Source: Hymenolepis diminuta
Lineage: Eukaryota; Platyhelminthes; Cestoda; Cyclophyllidea; Hymenolepididae
Direction of reading: 5' to 3'
Assembly (NCBI GenBank): GCA_900708905.1
Contig: CAADRB010000021.1
Span: 2,473,351 to 2,537,350, forward strand
Length of the DNA stretch: 64,000 nt
Numbering within the stretch: the stretch's first letter is position 1; every line of letters starts with the position of its first letter. Position numbers and translations under genes: made by a program. Below the pieces are notes generated by a model that had not been told where the DNA came from, searched no databases, and worked only from the letters and a program-made list of their open reading frames with translations. Of this stretch, positions 12,701-27,700 are shown piece after piece.

Positions 12701-15700
12701 TGTCAGGTCACAGTATGACATCGTTTTGCGCAGTTATTTTCACCTCGAAAATCGACGCAAATCTGTTACTGTGCTCTTCGGGCTATGCACGAATTATGCT
12801 TTAACGCTGATGGTTGCAAAATTTAGTGCAAGTCGTATTTTTGGTAATACAAATACTTCTGTGCATCTAAGCTGTAACTTTTTCTGAAAACTACCAACAG
12901 ATGAGAACTTAAATGCTTAACAGATTCATTTAGGGAAGTATTTTAATTACTCAACTTTTGTATCATAGAGCCTCCTAAGTGAGTTACTCGGATTCTTTCG
13001 CTCTCTAGTCTAGCCAGACTTAACCAATGCGGTTGGCCATTCCGTTCACTGAATGTGCTCCAGTGGACATCGAATCCGTGACCTCTGGTTCACAAACCAG
13101 CACACTAACCGCTATAATTTTGATCTGACTGATGATTTACTAATAGAACAATCTTTTAACCAATATGTGGAGGACACTTCTTTCACTTGGTATGAACTTT
13201 TGGACTTCAAACTCATCTTCTAGTAAATCCCAATTTCGTATTGAGTTTTACGAAATGTTGAGATTCGTATTGCTTTCCTCTTCTNNNNNNNNNNNNNNNN
13301 NNNNNNNNNNNNNNNNNNNNNNNNNNNNNNNNNNNNNNNNNNNNNNNNNNNNNNNNNNNNNNNNNNNNNNNNNNNNNNNNNNNNNNNNNNNNNNNNNNNN
13401 NNNNNNNNNNNNNNNNNNNNNNNNNNNNNNNNNNNNNNNNNNNNNNNNNNNNNNNNNNNNNNNNNNNNNNNNNNNNNNNNNNNNNNNNNNNNNNNNNNNN
13501 NNNNNNNNNNNNNNNNNNNNNNNNNNNNNNNNNNNNNNNNNNNNNNNNNNNNNNNNNNNNNNNNNNNNNNNNNNNNNNNNNNNNNNNNNNNNNNNNNNNN
13601 NNNNNNNNNNNNNNNNNNNNNNNNNNNNNNNNNNNNNNNNNNNNNNNNNNNNNNNNNNNNNNNNNNNNNNNNNNNNNNNNNNNNNNNNNNNNNNNNNNNN
13701 NNNNNNNNNNNNNNNNNNNNNNNNNNNNNNNNNNNNNNNNNNNNNNNNNNNNNNNNNNNNNNNNNNNNNNNNNNNNNNNNNNNNNNNNNNNNNNNNNNNN
13801 NNNNNNNNNNNNNNNNNNNNNNNNNNNNNNNNNNNNNNNNNNNNNNNNNNNNNNNNNNNNNNNNNNNNNNNNNNNNNNNNNNNNNNNNNNNNNNNNNNNN
13901 NNNNNNNNNNNNNNNNNNNNNNNNNGGATGTTTTAAGCATCATATTTTTTCTTTTTTAACTGTGTAATGCTGTTTATATTTGGATTTAGGTATTGTCACC
14001 ATATTTCTGCTACCTACTTTAAAGTTACTACGTGATTTTGAACTGATTTTTAATTCTTTGTAGTTCTTACTACAAATACTTTATTGTGTGCATAGTTTAC
14101 TCGTACTGATTTGGAAAGTAGAAGAATATTTTTACCTTATTTCTTCATTTTCGTATTAGATCCCATGCCTTAGCTGAAATTTCAATAAATTATATAAATA
14201 ATTAATTGTGAGAGGGAGAGGGAGGAAACAAAAAACGTGGGGTTTCGTCAGTCAGTGGAATGCGCATATCCCTATTTGATGTTAACAGAGGTCCGACAAA
14301 AGAAAGTTCCTAGTTGCATTTCCCACAAATTGTCTTTAAGTCCTCTACACTCCCTATCAAGCCGCAGTCCTACTAGCTTGACAGTTATTTGGAATTAAAC
14401 TGTTGTCAGTCCGGCGGTGTTTTGATCTCTGGTAATCAATAATATGAAGATAACTTGTATTCCAATATAATGTTCCATCGATTAATAAGCTGTCTTGGAT
14501 TAACACCATCCTCTCTTATCCTTCTCTCTATTCTGAGTCAATTGCAGTCTAGTGACTTACAATGACCAGATATATCGTAGTACCAGAATTAGATTTCCCT
14601 ACAGTCCTACAGCATAGAGGAGTCATACTTTGCAAAAGTGGACAACTGGGCCGTCCCAAAAGATGTGATCTCGTTACGGGCTCACCACGGTCCTAATTTT
14701 CCTCACATTTTTAATAGAGTTAAGTCTATCCCCTTCCCTCCCCTCCCCCCTTAAAAGACAATCTGTCATGGTACATTGAGTTAGTTAATCACCTCAATTT
14801 TTTAAGACCAAATGAAGAAAATTCAATCAATAATTTTCGTTCTGGTTTTGCCAACTGATTATATCATGATAAATTTTCTTTGCCCTGATGTACTTCATTT
14901 GGATTTATCTGTGGCCACCATGTTCCATTAATCGTGGTTAGCAGTTATCTTAATCTTGCCTATTTATTCAGTTTTCTATTTAACACGTCCTATTCTGTCT
15001 ATGACTCATCTCTCGGATCGTAAGCTGTTTATCGATTTATGCCCAGTCATCTAACTCAAGTACATTTGACATCAACTTTCCTACTTAGTAAAATTTTTCT
15101 CTTCAATATATGTATTTTACCAGAGGTTCTGTCTACTTCCTCGATTGTAGTGGTGCATGCATTTTAGGGAAACTTTTTTTGTGTTAACGCGGATTCGAAG
15201 GACAAAAGTGAAGGTTATTTCCTCATTTTTATCTAATTTTCCAGTTTCTCCTCGTTGTACAAAATATTTTTGTTGACTGGAGTCACATCATATGACCGCT
15301 GGCTAAATTTTTCTCCAACCCACGTACATTAATCAAATGCCTTTACTTTTGTCAGTTATCAAACTTCCTTAAACATTTTGAGGGCATACATTCAGACAGG
15401 TGGTGAAACCGTACATCACGTTTCGGTAGAAGGTCATTTCGAATTAGAAATCCCGTCTTTGCCTTCTAGTATAAATGAATTCATCTGAACCATCGGAAAT
15501 ACTTAATCCGTTTATTTGTCCCTCTATTTCGAGTAATTGATACCTGGACTTTTTGAGATAAAGCCGTCTCCATCTAAGCATTTTTTTCACATAATTTAAA
15601 TTTAATGAATCCTTACATCAGGTTTTGTTAAAACTGATTAAACTTCAAATATCTAAATTATACTAAAGGGGAAACGGTCGGCATTTATTCCTTATAATTG

Positions 15701-18700
15701 GGGTAAAATGACTATTTAGCAAAATGTAGGTTTTGTAGGATTGAGTTAAGAACCAATAAAATCTAATTTTGAGGTATCTTTAGGAGAAAGTAAAATCAGC
15801 TGGGTATCTGATTTCTCCCTAGCTGTTCTAAAGATATACCTTCCTTTGTCTACCACTCTTCATTAGACCAACGGAATAAAGAAGATATTTTCATCCAGTA
15901 AGGCTTATTAGTTGCAGTTTTTGACGAGGGAGAGAGGACCAAGAGAAATGAATTTGTCTGTAGGGCTAGTGGATACTCTGGGTGTAATAAAAGGCAGATG
16001 CGCTGTGTGGTCTTACAGGGAGGGTATATAGACTTTAGGATTGGCGATAAACTGGTTGGATCATACGACTGCAAATGCTTGATCAGTCAGGACAAACTGA
16101 CTCCGCGAGTGAACAACGTCGAGCTTCCTGTATTAGGTGCAGTTCAGATTACTTGATCGCAGGGTATAAATTGCACAGAGGGTCTTAGGTGGCGAACCAA
16201 ATACTAGGATCAAGCTGACTCACATCAGGAAATGTTTAGGAAGTATGGGTAAAAATTTAAGTCGAGGTAAATTTAATAAGTTGGTTCATTACATACCCAT
16301 GAATATTTTCTTACTTCGACCTGCTTTTGACGGTGAGCCTGATCGTCAAATTTGCAAGAAAATAAGATTTTAGGATACACCCTTTGAGTAAAATTGCTTT
16401 TAAATCCTTATTTGTTCTTTGAGTGATAGAAATCAAATGATTACTTGTCTACTGGCTTAACATACACTGTGGGATACTTAAAAAATCCAAATGTTTTTCT
16501 TTCTACATGTTTAGGAAGGTTGAATGCAAGTGCATGATCTGATTTTCATAAGGTCGGAAGAAAGACTGAAATGTCACGACAAACCCTACACTCTATTGCC
16601 TTTATATCACTATTCTAGTTTCGTACGCGGTGGTTTTTCGCTCTTCCAAAAAAGAATAAGAGAAGGAAAAGTGTATTTTCTAATTATGCCTTAGATATTT
16701 TTTGATTTAATAATGAAAGAATAAGAGTATAAGAGTGGATGTAGCGAGCATAGTTAAGTTCAAAAGATCGCCGGGGGCTAACCGCTCAGCACTGACTGAG
16801 CGCTTCTATTCTGGATGTTCCGCCAAATCATAGGATCATCATGAGAACTTGCATAACCTCGGGTTAGGATTGCATATCTCGTTCTAGTCTTCGTTTTATT
16901 GAGTCCATATTAAATGGTGCATTCTGTGTCCTATTACATTTCAGATTTCGGAGAAATGAATAATAACGTAAGTAAATTTAGGCATAGTAGATTATTCCCC
17001 CAGTTTGGAGTGATTCACTGGTTCAAGAATATCACAAGTCAGGATAAATGCGGTTTGTAGTCGTTATTCTTGATGAATGGTCATTCAAATTTGATGGATA
17101 ATCTGCTTTTCGATAATTTAGCACACTCGTGCTGAATGCAATTCAAGATCAACTTTGCTTTCCCACCATGCGTATTTATCAATCCTTTATGAAGCAATAG
17201 AAATCTGTCCCTTTTTTTTTGAAAAATCAGTTAAGATTTTCCCTTCCTGGATCCTTGAGCAGAAAATATATTCATATATATTTCGTCCATTGTCGTGTCC
17301 GAGTTTGTAGAAGCAATAGGTTAAGTTGAACTGAAGAAGATTCATGAGGTGATTGATGCGATCAAAATTGTATTGGATTTTCATTCATTATATGGTTATT
17401 ATCCTCTTTACCGAAGTACCGAAGTAAAAAAAAAACATTTAAATTGTGAAATAGGGAATTAAAATGAAATTGATGGTTTAAGGGGAGAATAGAGAGGATC
17501 AAGCGTTCAGAACTGTGTTTGGATTTTAGAATCTTCAGCTTGCTCGCTTTTTATCAAAAGACTAATTCACTGCATTATGTCCTAATATTCCGATTTTTAT
17601 GATTGAATTCCCTGGTTCTGAACTGACTCGTGCACTCGATGTTCGGGCTTACCAGTTATCTTAAATTAAGTCACTGTTTGTGACATCTCAAAACATTTAT
17701 CTCTTCCAAGAACAGCTAGTTGATATGTTAAATACGGTATATCTATACATATTTGCCACTATTTCAATGTGATCTGCACCCTTTTGTGCTAATATAAGAG
17801 AATATGTTTGCTGCACTGTAGGTAGGTGATTCATTCTGAGCTAAGTGAACCACTTTTTTTCCAGCAATATTTGATCAGTCTACATAGCAACTGTTGCAAT
17901 GGATACTTTTTTACAGTTATAGTTAGTGGATCAGTGATGTTATTTATGCACAAAAATGCATGAAGTCGGAAGATGTTGACAAAAATTGATATATGAGCTG
18001 AACTATAAAATTAGTAATTTAACCGTGTGGCTCGTGCATAGAATGGAATGTATGCGTATATGTATATGTGTATATGCGAATGGAGGCTAATTTCCCATAG
18101 GAGGTTACAAATTTTCCTACTTTTTGATAGTAAATGATTCACGTACATCCTGTGGTAACAGTCATCGGCGAACTACAACTTTCTTTTTGGTATTTTAAAA
18201 TGCATTTTCTTCGAATTATGTTGGCTTATTTGCATGTTAAAATCTATGACTCAGATAACGTTTTGCTAGTGAGTTTAAATATTGACCAACAATGACTTTT
18301 CGTCTCCTTAGTTTGAGCTAGTCTGAATATTAATTTTCGTCCTTCATAATAAATAGATTTTGCATTCTTCTATCCTGTTAGTTTTTTGCAGATCATGATA
18401 ATATTGCGATCAATCTTTCCTCAAAGCATATTATATTGCGTTTATTGAGGTAGTTATGGAGATTGCTTTCTTTTACAACATTTCCTTTCCTAACTTGTTA
18501 CCTGTCATTCTCATCAGAACTCATTAAATTTTCGTCTACAAAAGTATACTTATTGATTAGACAGACAAACATAACACACACTGGACATATGTGCCATTTT
18601 GTCTCTTTTTCTGACATTTTCTCGTTACAAGTGACTTTGAAGAGTTGACTGGGAATATTGAACGAATGAGATCATGGTGTTCTGTTTCTGTTCCCCTATG

Positions 18701-21700
18701 TCGAATTGTGAATTTCTACTGTCTCTTGTAAACTTTCTTCTGCAGCCATTTAACCTTCCTTATTTCTGAATTCTATCGAAAAATTAGCATATTTGAATTA
18801 TTCATTATTTTTAAATATTTGACTAACCCTGTCTTGACACGCTACTTTCCCATTAAACAATCGCTCCGTCACTTTTACCACTGCAAAGGAAGTGCAGTGC
18901 ACTAGTAGTCTGAAGTTTGGGTTTCGGAACGGCGTCGTATTTTTCTTTTCAACTATTAAATATTCGCCATTTGTTAGATAAATTATTTTCCAATGTTCTT
19001 CAATGGCTTAATTGTGAGTTTTTTAGATCTTATGATTTGATCTCCTCTATTATAAAGTTCCTTTAATACGGTGACCCCAGTTGTGTTTTTTGTATTGTTT
19101 GATAAGCCTATATTGACTAAAATAAAAGTTTCTTCTTTTACTCTTCTATTAAAAATGCACCGAATGTGGTTTAAATCCTGTTCACTTTGGTCTAAAAAAT
19201 TTTGCCATAGTTTTACAATCGTTAGTTTAAAAAGCGCCTCAGTCGCTAAGAGGTAAAGTATGCACCTGGAGTCGTACAATTCCAGAGGCTGGAGCGAAAT
19301 AATTAGGTTAAAGAAATGCATATATGTGGTAGAATTCACATGTGGTGCGGTATTTTTTTTCCATGATAAGGTTGATCAAATTTTTATGCCTATTTTCTCG
19401 TTCGTTATCTCACGTCGGCCGTATCTTCCTATGCAAATCTGGTTTTTCGCACTTTTGTGCACTTTTTTACACAGAATTGGTTATGCCGTCGAACTTCCTT
19501 CTTTACTCTCCGTTTTTAATGGTTAATAGCGTAAGGAGGAGAAAACTAACCAGACTACTATCCTTCCCAACTGCAAAAATTCATCTACTACAAGATAGGA
19601 GTAAAACAAAGTTGTTTATTAGGAAAGAACGGAGATGACCTAGCAACCTTATAACCAGTAAATTGAAAACGAGATTCACTGGAGAAGTAAAGTCCAATAC
19701 GCAACCCTGGGAAAATAGGTAAACTGTTTAACGGCGGGGAATGAGTCATTCACACAACTCTGTTACGGAGGCAGTGGGGATAAAAATCAGTAAATCAATT
19801 ACGATAACAGATAATTTAGGTTAAGAATAAAGTCATTAGAGAGTCACTCTGTCCCAATTTTTACAGAAAACCAAGTTACAACTTCTATGTCAGTTAGATA
19901 TCTGAATACCAATTACAGGCATTAATTTAAACATGGTATGTTTACAGACACTTTCTCGAACTTTTTGTGAGCAAGTTTATTTTGTTTGCACCATCACATG
20001 TTTTTTCCAGCATTTTTTTCCTAAAAACATTATCTTCTTCGTCCAGTAACGGATCATTTTACAGGTGGGAATGTTTTTCGCTCTCATCTCTCCCCTTATC
20101 TTTACTCATATTTTCGATAATGCAGAAAATGTTTTAATCGAGTTTTCCTGGGCCTCATTTTGAGTTCGGAGAAAACTTCACATTTTTATTTAAATTGACT
20201 TAAAAGATATGAAAGCAATTTTAATTTGGAAGTTTCTATGCTAATTGCCTAGTAGTGTTTATGGATTCTTTTTGGACTCTAAAACAATTTTATTAGTATT
20301 GACCAAGGCAAGGCAAAAAGTACAAAAATTTTGTCGTAGAAAAGCGTTTGAAAAAGGGATCAATAAACTAGTCTAATAGGAGATTTAGAAGCCGTATGTA
20401 AATTCAAAGCATCAGTAGCGTTTTCATTTGATCGTATTATTTGAGTTGTACCTAGTGGGTAAAGCATTATGATTGCATGTGTACAAGTTAAGAAGGTGAA
20501 AACAGGATAGTACACCGTAAGTATTAAAGGAGGGAATTTAATTAGTAGTAAACGTAAGTAGGTAGAGAGGAACAGAATATACAGTTGAGTGAGCTCATTA
20601 GTAGACAAGAGTCCTCCGTACTTTCAGAGTTGAAAAAGCTTATGTCAATCATTATAATTGTAATGATCTACATGCAGATATCCCTGCCAGACGAAGGAAA
20701 AAGACAAGTTCTCGTTTTTATTAAGAAAATTTATTACATTTCATTAATTATTTAATATGTACTCCGTATACAATAGTTTAGTTATTTCATATAATCAATA
20801 TCAAGGTTTAGTGTTATTTTCAGTAAACGGAAAAATAAAATAACATTTTAATTTCGTCAAGGGAAAATATGCGAAATATATTTTCGACCGGACAATCAAT
20901 TCGTATCGTAGTTTTCAGTTTTTGCTTCTTTGTTCAGGCTTCTATTCACCCATTAACTTGACTTCTCTTACAGGCTGCTGAATCCAGCTTCGAAGAAATC
21001 CGTGCTCTAGTGGAAAGAAGGCAGGCTGAGGTAATTCAGAATATTCAACGCAAAAGTGAGGAAAAACACCGTGCTCTTGAGGATCAGCTTGCTCTTATTG
21101 AATCCGAACGTAGCCTTGTCCGTGAACAGTGTGATCAGCTCAACAGTTTGGTAAGTGCAGACAATTTGTCTTTTTATCAAGTCATTAAAGTCTAACATTT
21201 CACTCTAATGCGAAAAGATTAGTGGTAGTCTGAGCTTCATTGCTGATATCAAAGGACCCTTTTGTCTTTCACATAATTCAGCTCATTTTTTACATCTCAG
21301 GAAGGCGGTTGCTTATTATGTGCCTATCATTTAACTTTGCGGCAAGGAGTAGGTACTCGGTGGTATGTTAAACTAAAACAGGCTTATCTGGGAGGAGTTT
21401 TGCATTGTGCTAGTACGGTGATGTATGTATATGCGCATATAATCACTAATTGAATTTAAAGGCTGTTCAGGTCGTTTTATGATGTGGAAACACGATCGTG
21501 GGAAAATAAATAGGAAGACTATATTTCTTCTGTTTTATAATGTAATGTTTTTGAAGTGCAATATCAAGTTGTATTCGAGACGAAATAGACAAAACGTTTT
21601 CGGTTTGATAACTTCCGTAATCTCTTACTTATGTATGGATACTTTAATAGAATGGTGGCTCTAGCTTATCATATATCGAAGTGGATTAAAGAAAATTAGA

Positions 21701-24700
21701 TTAGCTGTCCCCCCTCCAGGTTTTTACTAACTCTACTACTACTGTAATATGGGTGGGGGATGGAGACCTAACATACTGCTGGTAATTGAGGCGATGGAGA
21801 AACGGCGACATACTTATAACCAGTGTATGGAAATTGTGGTCAATTATCAACTCTAATGTACAGATCTTAGATAAAGAGCTTACATATGTAGAACGAAGAA
21901 GAAAATCTGGTTAAATCAGTAAGCGACTTAAGATAATGGTTAAGACCATTGGGTAGGAAATAAGGTAACTACACTCCTTTTAAGGACTTTTCTTCACCTT
22001 TATCTTCTTTGTCCGTACATTTTCATTTGGAATATCTTAATCATTTTTCTAGCCTAGAAGTATATATTCATATATCCGCAAGTATTCTGTTCTGATTTAT
22101 TTTGACAGCGCCAGCATAAATACGTGTTCATAAGAAACCTTGGGAATTTGCATATCGTGATTAGCTTGTTACTTTACCCTGTTCTTCATTTTTTAGTATA
22201 CGGTTACCCTTTGGATTGCATAAATAATTTATCTACTTTATGACTGTCTTATCTCTGTTTTTACGATGTATTATGATTTGTTTTTGTTTCACTTGGTAAA
22301 GTGGGCTGAGCCATTATTTTAGACATATCTTAACCCGGTCTTTGCTAATACATGGGGCGGATTGGTGGAGGGAGCACGATCAATTACCAACTGGTCAGTA
22401 TGCTGTGAACATCCCTCGGAAGTCCTTGGGTTAAATCCCTAAATATGAACTTCATTGTGAAATATTCTTCTTAAATAAAATACATATTGCATTTATGAAT
22501 CCAGAATTTAGAGGAAGTAAGATTAATTTTATGTTCTGAATTTATCTCTCCTTTGCTCTTTTTTCGACTTCATTTAGATACTTCCCCACGTTTGAACATT
22601 GATAAAATTAACTTGATTTTTTTATAAAAATGTTTCATTTTGATCATTTTTTTCGAAAAATTGTGTTATTGCATGAGATATCTACTCTTCTTTCCATCCA
22701 GTTGATTTTTTTCTTCGTTTTTACTGCCTCCCATTCGCCAGTTGATTCGGAGTTCGGTTATGTCCGAGTAGCCGGTCTATCCGTCAACTAACCCGACTTA
22801 GTCACTGCCTACTGTAAATTAGCATTTTGTTTTAATTAAGCAATCTAGCAGTGCCTCAATTGTCATTATTAATTTGGTGTTATATGTAATGAAAAATGAC
22901 GTGAAGATATTTATCTACCCTTCCTTCATCTTCGTATAATTATTTACTGTTTCGCAAGTATCAGTAGTGTTCAAGTTTCGACGAGTCTCCTTTAAGTCAA
23001 TGAAGTAAAACACAGAAAGTATTTAACTTAGAATGTCTGTATCTATATTTGACCAAATTTAGAGTTCGTTTTGAACTTTCACTTGTACGGCAAAATAGGC
23101 CCTTGGCTAGAGTTCATCCGTAATCACACTTAATCAGTAAAGCAGTAAGGATCGGTAAGCACGCCTTAGACCTAATTTATGATTTGGTTTTTTTGACAGG
23201 AATAGCAGAATGTTTAAATGTGAAAAAGTGGCAAATACCTTTTTTGGTTTACCTCTATTGAACAGTAACTATTATAATGTGTATAGATAAGCAAAACAAA
23301 GTCATGCGTATTTCTGTAATTAATATGACAAGCTACCTTCTAGTTAAATTTACGTGATATTCCTCTTGTGGTCTGGAAAAAACATCCCAGTTCCGATTTT
23401 TTCAATTATTTTGTCTTCTTGGTTTGCATTTTCGTTTATTTTTCACTTTCGATGGCCTTACATCACTATGTTTCAGATAATTTGTGCTAATCAGTGCAAT
23501 TTCATGGATGATCTTTGCAGGTTTGTTCATGTCATTCATATCTTAGATGTTCACTAAACGAAGAAGTGCATTTGCGTACTTATACACTTATCCTATTTTG
23601 ATTTATTAAAGCAATGCTTGTATACTTGCTCCCATAAGACACTGCGGCTATTCGCACACACTACTCATGTTTTCCTTCTCTTTACAAAACATTTTTAAAG
23701 ACATAACCACCTTCAGACAGTCAGAAAATTTGTATACTTATTTACAAACCTACCATGTTGTTTCTTTAATTTCGAATGTAGTAAAGTGAGCTTGTTTTTA
23801 TTGTGTTGATTCGGCTCTTTTTATTAAATCTGTTATTTTTTATCGAAGAGTTATTTTGTGGCAAGTGCGGACGTGATATCTACTCTCTTCTCTCCTGCCA
23901 TAATTTATGTGTACTTTCCGTCACTCAATTAGTGTCTCTTCCCTTGGCAGTCGATTGAGATTGGTTGGTCAGTCAGCATACCAATCTACCCGGCAGGGTG
24001 ACAAATGGCTGATTATTTACAAAAAGTTCCATGTCCACAAATTGTGTATGGAATTTTGTTAATTTTTTTAACAAGTTGATACGAGTTTAAAACAAGCATG
24101 ACAAATAGAATTGCCACCTATACATATAAATCAAAATATTAAGTAATCTTAAAATTTACTTAGGAAGCCAAGTTAGGGAAAAAAGAGATTGAAATCGAAT
24201 CACCTTTTTCTCGGATGATCAAGTTAGGAAAGATAAGTAGGTGAACCGAACTATGGGTAGACATATTACTTATCCATTCCCTTGTTTATTAGTCATATAA
24301 TTTATGAATGGTCGTGCTCTCTTGTATCAGCTACTTTTAACTCAAAGTGGCTGACTAGGAGATTGCTTACTGATCTGGTTACTCCCTATTTTATGAATTT
24401 TAAGTGTTAGCCATCCGTTTCCGCACTTAGTTGACCTTTGATCAATGTCTTCAATTGATAGCCAGATGTAGGGTACTTAATGGGGGATCCTTTCATTACT
24501 ATGGTTTGTCAATATTGACCCAATCTTAGATACAAAAGGCGTCTAGAAGTCAAAAAAAGTAGGAAATTATTTCTTCAGAAATCCAAAATTTTGATTATTT
24601 AGAGTTACTTTAGCAAACAATTAGGTCTTTAATAAATGATAGAAAACAACTGATTAATTGAATAATTAACGATATATACTTTCGTCATTCCAATGTTCAT

Positions 24701-27700
24701 GTCGGATCAGGTTCTTGTAAGTCGCCTGAGTAGACTAGGAGTTTAATAAAGAAAAGTGCATAATGTAATGTGATATCGGTGTTCGAGCGTTAATAGCTTG
24801 AGAGAAAAGGAAGCGTAGGAATGCAGTCTCATCACTGCTCTATTAGTTGTTAAACAGTGAGCTAACGAATACCCCATATCCAAGTGAGATATAAATAGGG
24901 TACTGTCTTAATATTAGTGATGTTGATTTATAAGTCTTCTCCTTTCCTCCTCTGGGCCTGGGCTACCATGACCATTGTGGAAAGACTGAATTATATAAAT
25001 GACCACGTTTCATCATTCAAGTGGCGATAAATTTTAATTAGAAGCTTCTCCAGGATTTAATATTCATTTATAAGTAGGTCAATAAACAATCAATTACCTC
25101 GCGATTAACTTTCGACTAATGCATTTCATTTCACGGTAGTGGACCTTAATCTAACCTCATAGTGGTAATTTTGGAATTTATTTTGATTGCTCTAAATATT
25201 AATTACGTAATAATAATAATTTCCAAGCCCATTTTTGAAAGCGTTTTCCAGCTCTCATTTTGGTAGAGAGTGGTTTTCTGGAGCCTCCTTAGTCAGAGAC
25301 ACGAATCTGCCTCCCTCTATATTAGCCAGACTTAACCGGTGGTGTTGGTCATTTCAATCACTAGGTATTAATTACTTAATATACTTTATTACTCTCTGAA
25401 GTGGTAATTAATTATCCATTGTATTTTTACAAGTTTCAATACCTCAAGTTCTACTTTGACATTTATTATTGATTGTTTTAATAATAATACCTTGTTTACG
25501 CCAGTAAAATAAAGTTTTCATAAATGAATAGGATACTTCTTATTATTTTGGGCATAAATTAGCTTTACCAGATTCGCATTAGATAAAAATTGTTCGCAAA
25601 ATCTGACATCCTGATTTGAATTGCTTCCGGGAAAAAATTTTGAATTTTGGAGTGTTTTCCAATTCTTTTTCTATGTTCTCCTTATATTCAATGACCGTTT
25701 ATATTTGCTCTAAGTTGGCAATGGGTTTTGTGAATTGGTAAGATTTTCATATTAACAGTTGCATCGCATGCCTAAATTTGATTTAATATCTTCCTGAGGT
25801 TTAGAGTTTGTTTATATGCCTAGACAGACTTATTCTGGAATATTTTCTTTAAATGAACATTTGCCTCTGATAATTTTTACGAAGTGCCTAGTTAAATAAA
25901 AAATTTACGTCAAGCCCAGATTTTGTTTCCAATCCATTTGCAATCGGATGAATGTTCCTAATATCGGATAGATTAAAATTCCCCCTTTTTGGCTACTCGT
26001 TATTTTAGTTGCTGTCTTCTTGAATTGTTTACTTTGAATAGAAAATATACCAAGGTGACAATCTTTATTTCTCAATTTATTTTATCAATCAATCTGCCAC
26101 ATCAAATTTTCGCTTCTCTAAAGGTATACTTGATTACATTTATGGTAAGGAATTCCATATTTGACTGAGAATTCTTATCGACTTCATCGAATTTGATCAT
26201 AATAGATTTTAATTGAATTTGTTGAGCATTCTCGAGTGCACTCAGTGTACTCGCCCCTCTGTAGCCAAAGTGCACATCCATATAGGTTATTAGTTTGCAT
26301 GGCTGTCTTGTTTATCTTATGGCATATTTGGTTTGCTCCCGTTTAAATGCCTGTCGTGTTTGTGTACCAATTCTTTGCTCGAGTTCCAACTATGAGGGGT
26401 TTCCATACATAGAAATTTGCTTTTTAAAGGTGTGGCTGTTTTTTGCTCATAGAACTCGTATTCCAATTGAACTTCGATCAGGTTCGATGTGATTATTTAG
26501 AAAAAATTATAAAATTTAAAGCTTTATTCTCTTAATCGATGGATTATGACCCAATGTTTTCTATATTCTCCCACTTTTGAAGTAGCTGTAAATAAATTTA
26601 ATTGAAAGGTTTCACAACTCGGTTTTAAATTAGTTTCCCTTAGATCGGAAATTTTGGCAACTAACTTTCAGTATGAAATCTTATCTCACGAAACTACTTA
26701 TTTTAAATTTTTACCTCCCTCATATCTGCCATGTTAAAACTATTGAGTATCGTGCAATATTGTCTTGTCTTCTTAATCATTGGGAGAAGAAGTTGGTCTG
26801 GTTTGTTGACAGGCTAATTTGTCCCTTGACGTACGAATACAGATTAAAGATCATCGGTTTACCTGTTCTTCACTCTTTATTTGATCAAATTGGTCTTATA
26901 AATATGCCATATTATCCTGGTAAATCAATATTAAACAAAGTGCAGTTTTATCGCATCCAAGTGCATGTGTGTAGTATCGAAGTCGTATGAAGTCGATTGA
27001 AATAGGAAAGAAGTAATTAGATAGGTGGCCTGGACCTTGCAGGTGTGTATGCATTTACGGATTCGTGGTAATTTATTCTAATCACGTAGATCGAACTGAT
27101 TTACATAAGCACCTGAACGAGTTACTTTTATTATTCGATTAAAAAATAGGATTTTTTTGTATCGGCCTATAAAAATTTCTACTTTCCAAAAGCGTGGGTT
27201 CGAAACAGTTGGCTGATCATTTTGAAGTGTCAGTCATTATTATTCGTGCCTAGGACATACACATGCAACATACCCTAGAAAACTTCACCTCCGATAAAAC
27301 TAGGTGAAATAGATTTCCAACATTACAACCCCTCATTTGTATATACACAGTAAAATTACTTAACCTCTTCCGCTTTCTAATTTTTCGTACATTTACAACT
27401 AATAGACAAATATTGTGCACATTTTAGTTAGCGGTAGAAAGCCCTATAATAGATGGATATGAGATTTTCGACTAAGGCATCTCCAATGTCTTTTCTCTTT
27501 AATGTATGATAAGAAAGTTTTCTTTAGAATACTGTTGCACATTAAACGGTTGGTTATTATGGCAATAAGGATTAACTGGCAGCCATCAGTCAAAAATGTA
27601 TTCTCTTGAAGGTTCTTTTCGACTTCCACCACATCTCTTCATTCAGTTGCCTTAACGCAATTCCATAAAATACCTTTTAAGCTTAAATATTTCGCTAAAT

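Larger units (their letters stand above)
7727..20973 (+). other. TRIM intron, 13.2 kb
   Basis: Largest intron of the gene. It contains SINE-A (12955-13120), a 641-base gap (13285-13925), one copy of repeat family C (14330-14640), and a possible diverged tRNA-like segment near 19225-19305. The remainder is AT-rich with no supported exon. ORFs at 13165-13959 and 13248-13943 are products of the N run. Confidence 0.6.

Noticed and set aside
13165..13959. Long ORFs on both strands (264 and 231 codons)
   Set aside because: They span the N run at 13285-13925 and are open only because N codons are not stops.
15850..16074. 74-codon minus ORF
   Set aside because: Inside the largest TRIM intron, without homology signal or splice context; composition looks random.
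19225..19305. tRNA gene near 19.25 kb
   Set aside because: Has a tRNA-like GCTAAGAGGTAAAGT and a CCAGAGGCTGG arm, but the T-arm/B-box is too degraded and the acceptor stem cannot be closed by eye; at most an old SINE.
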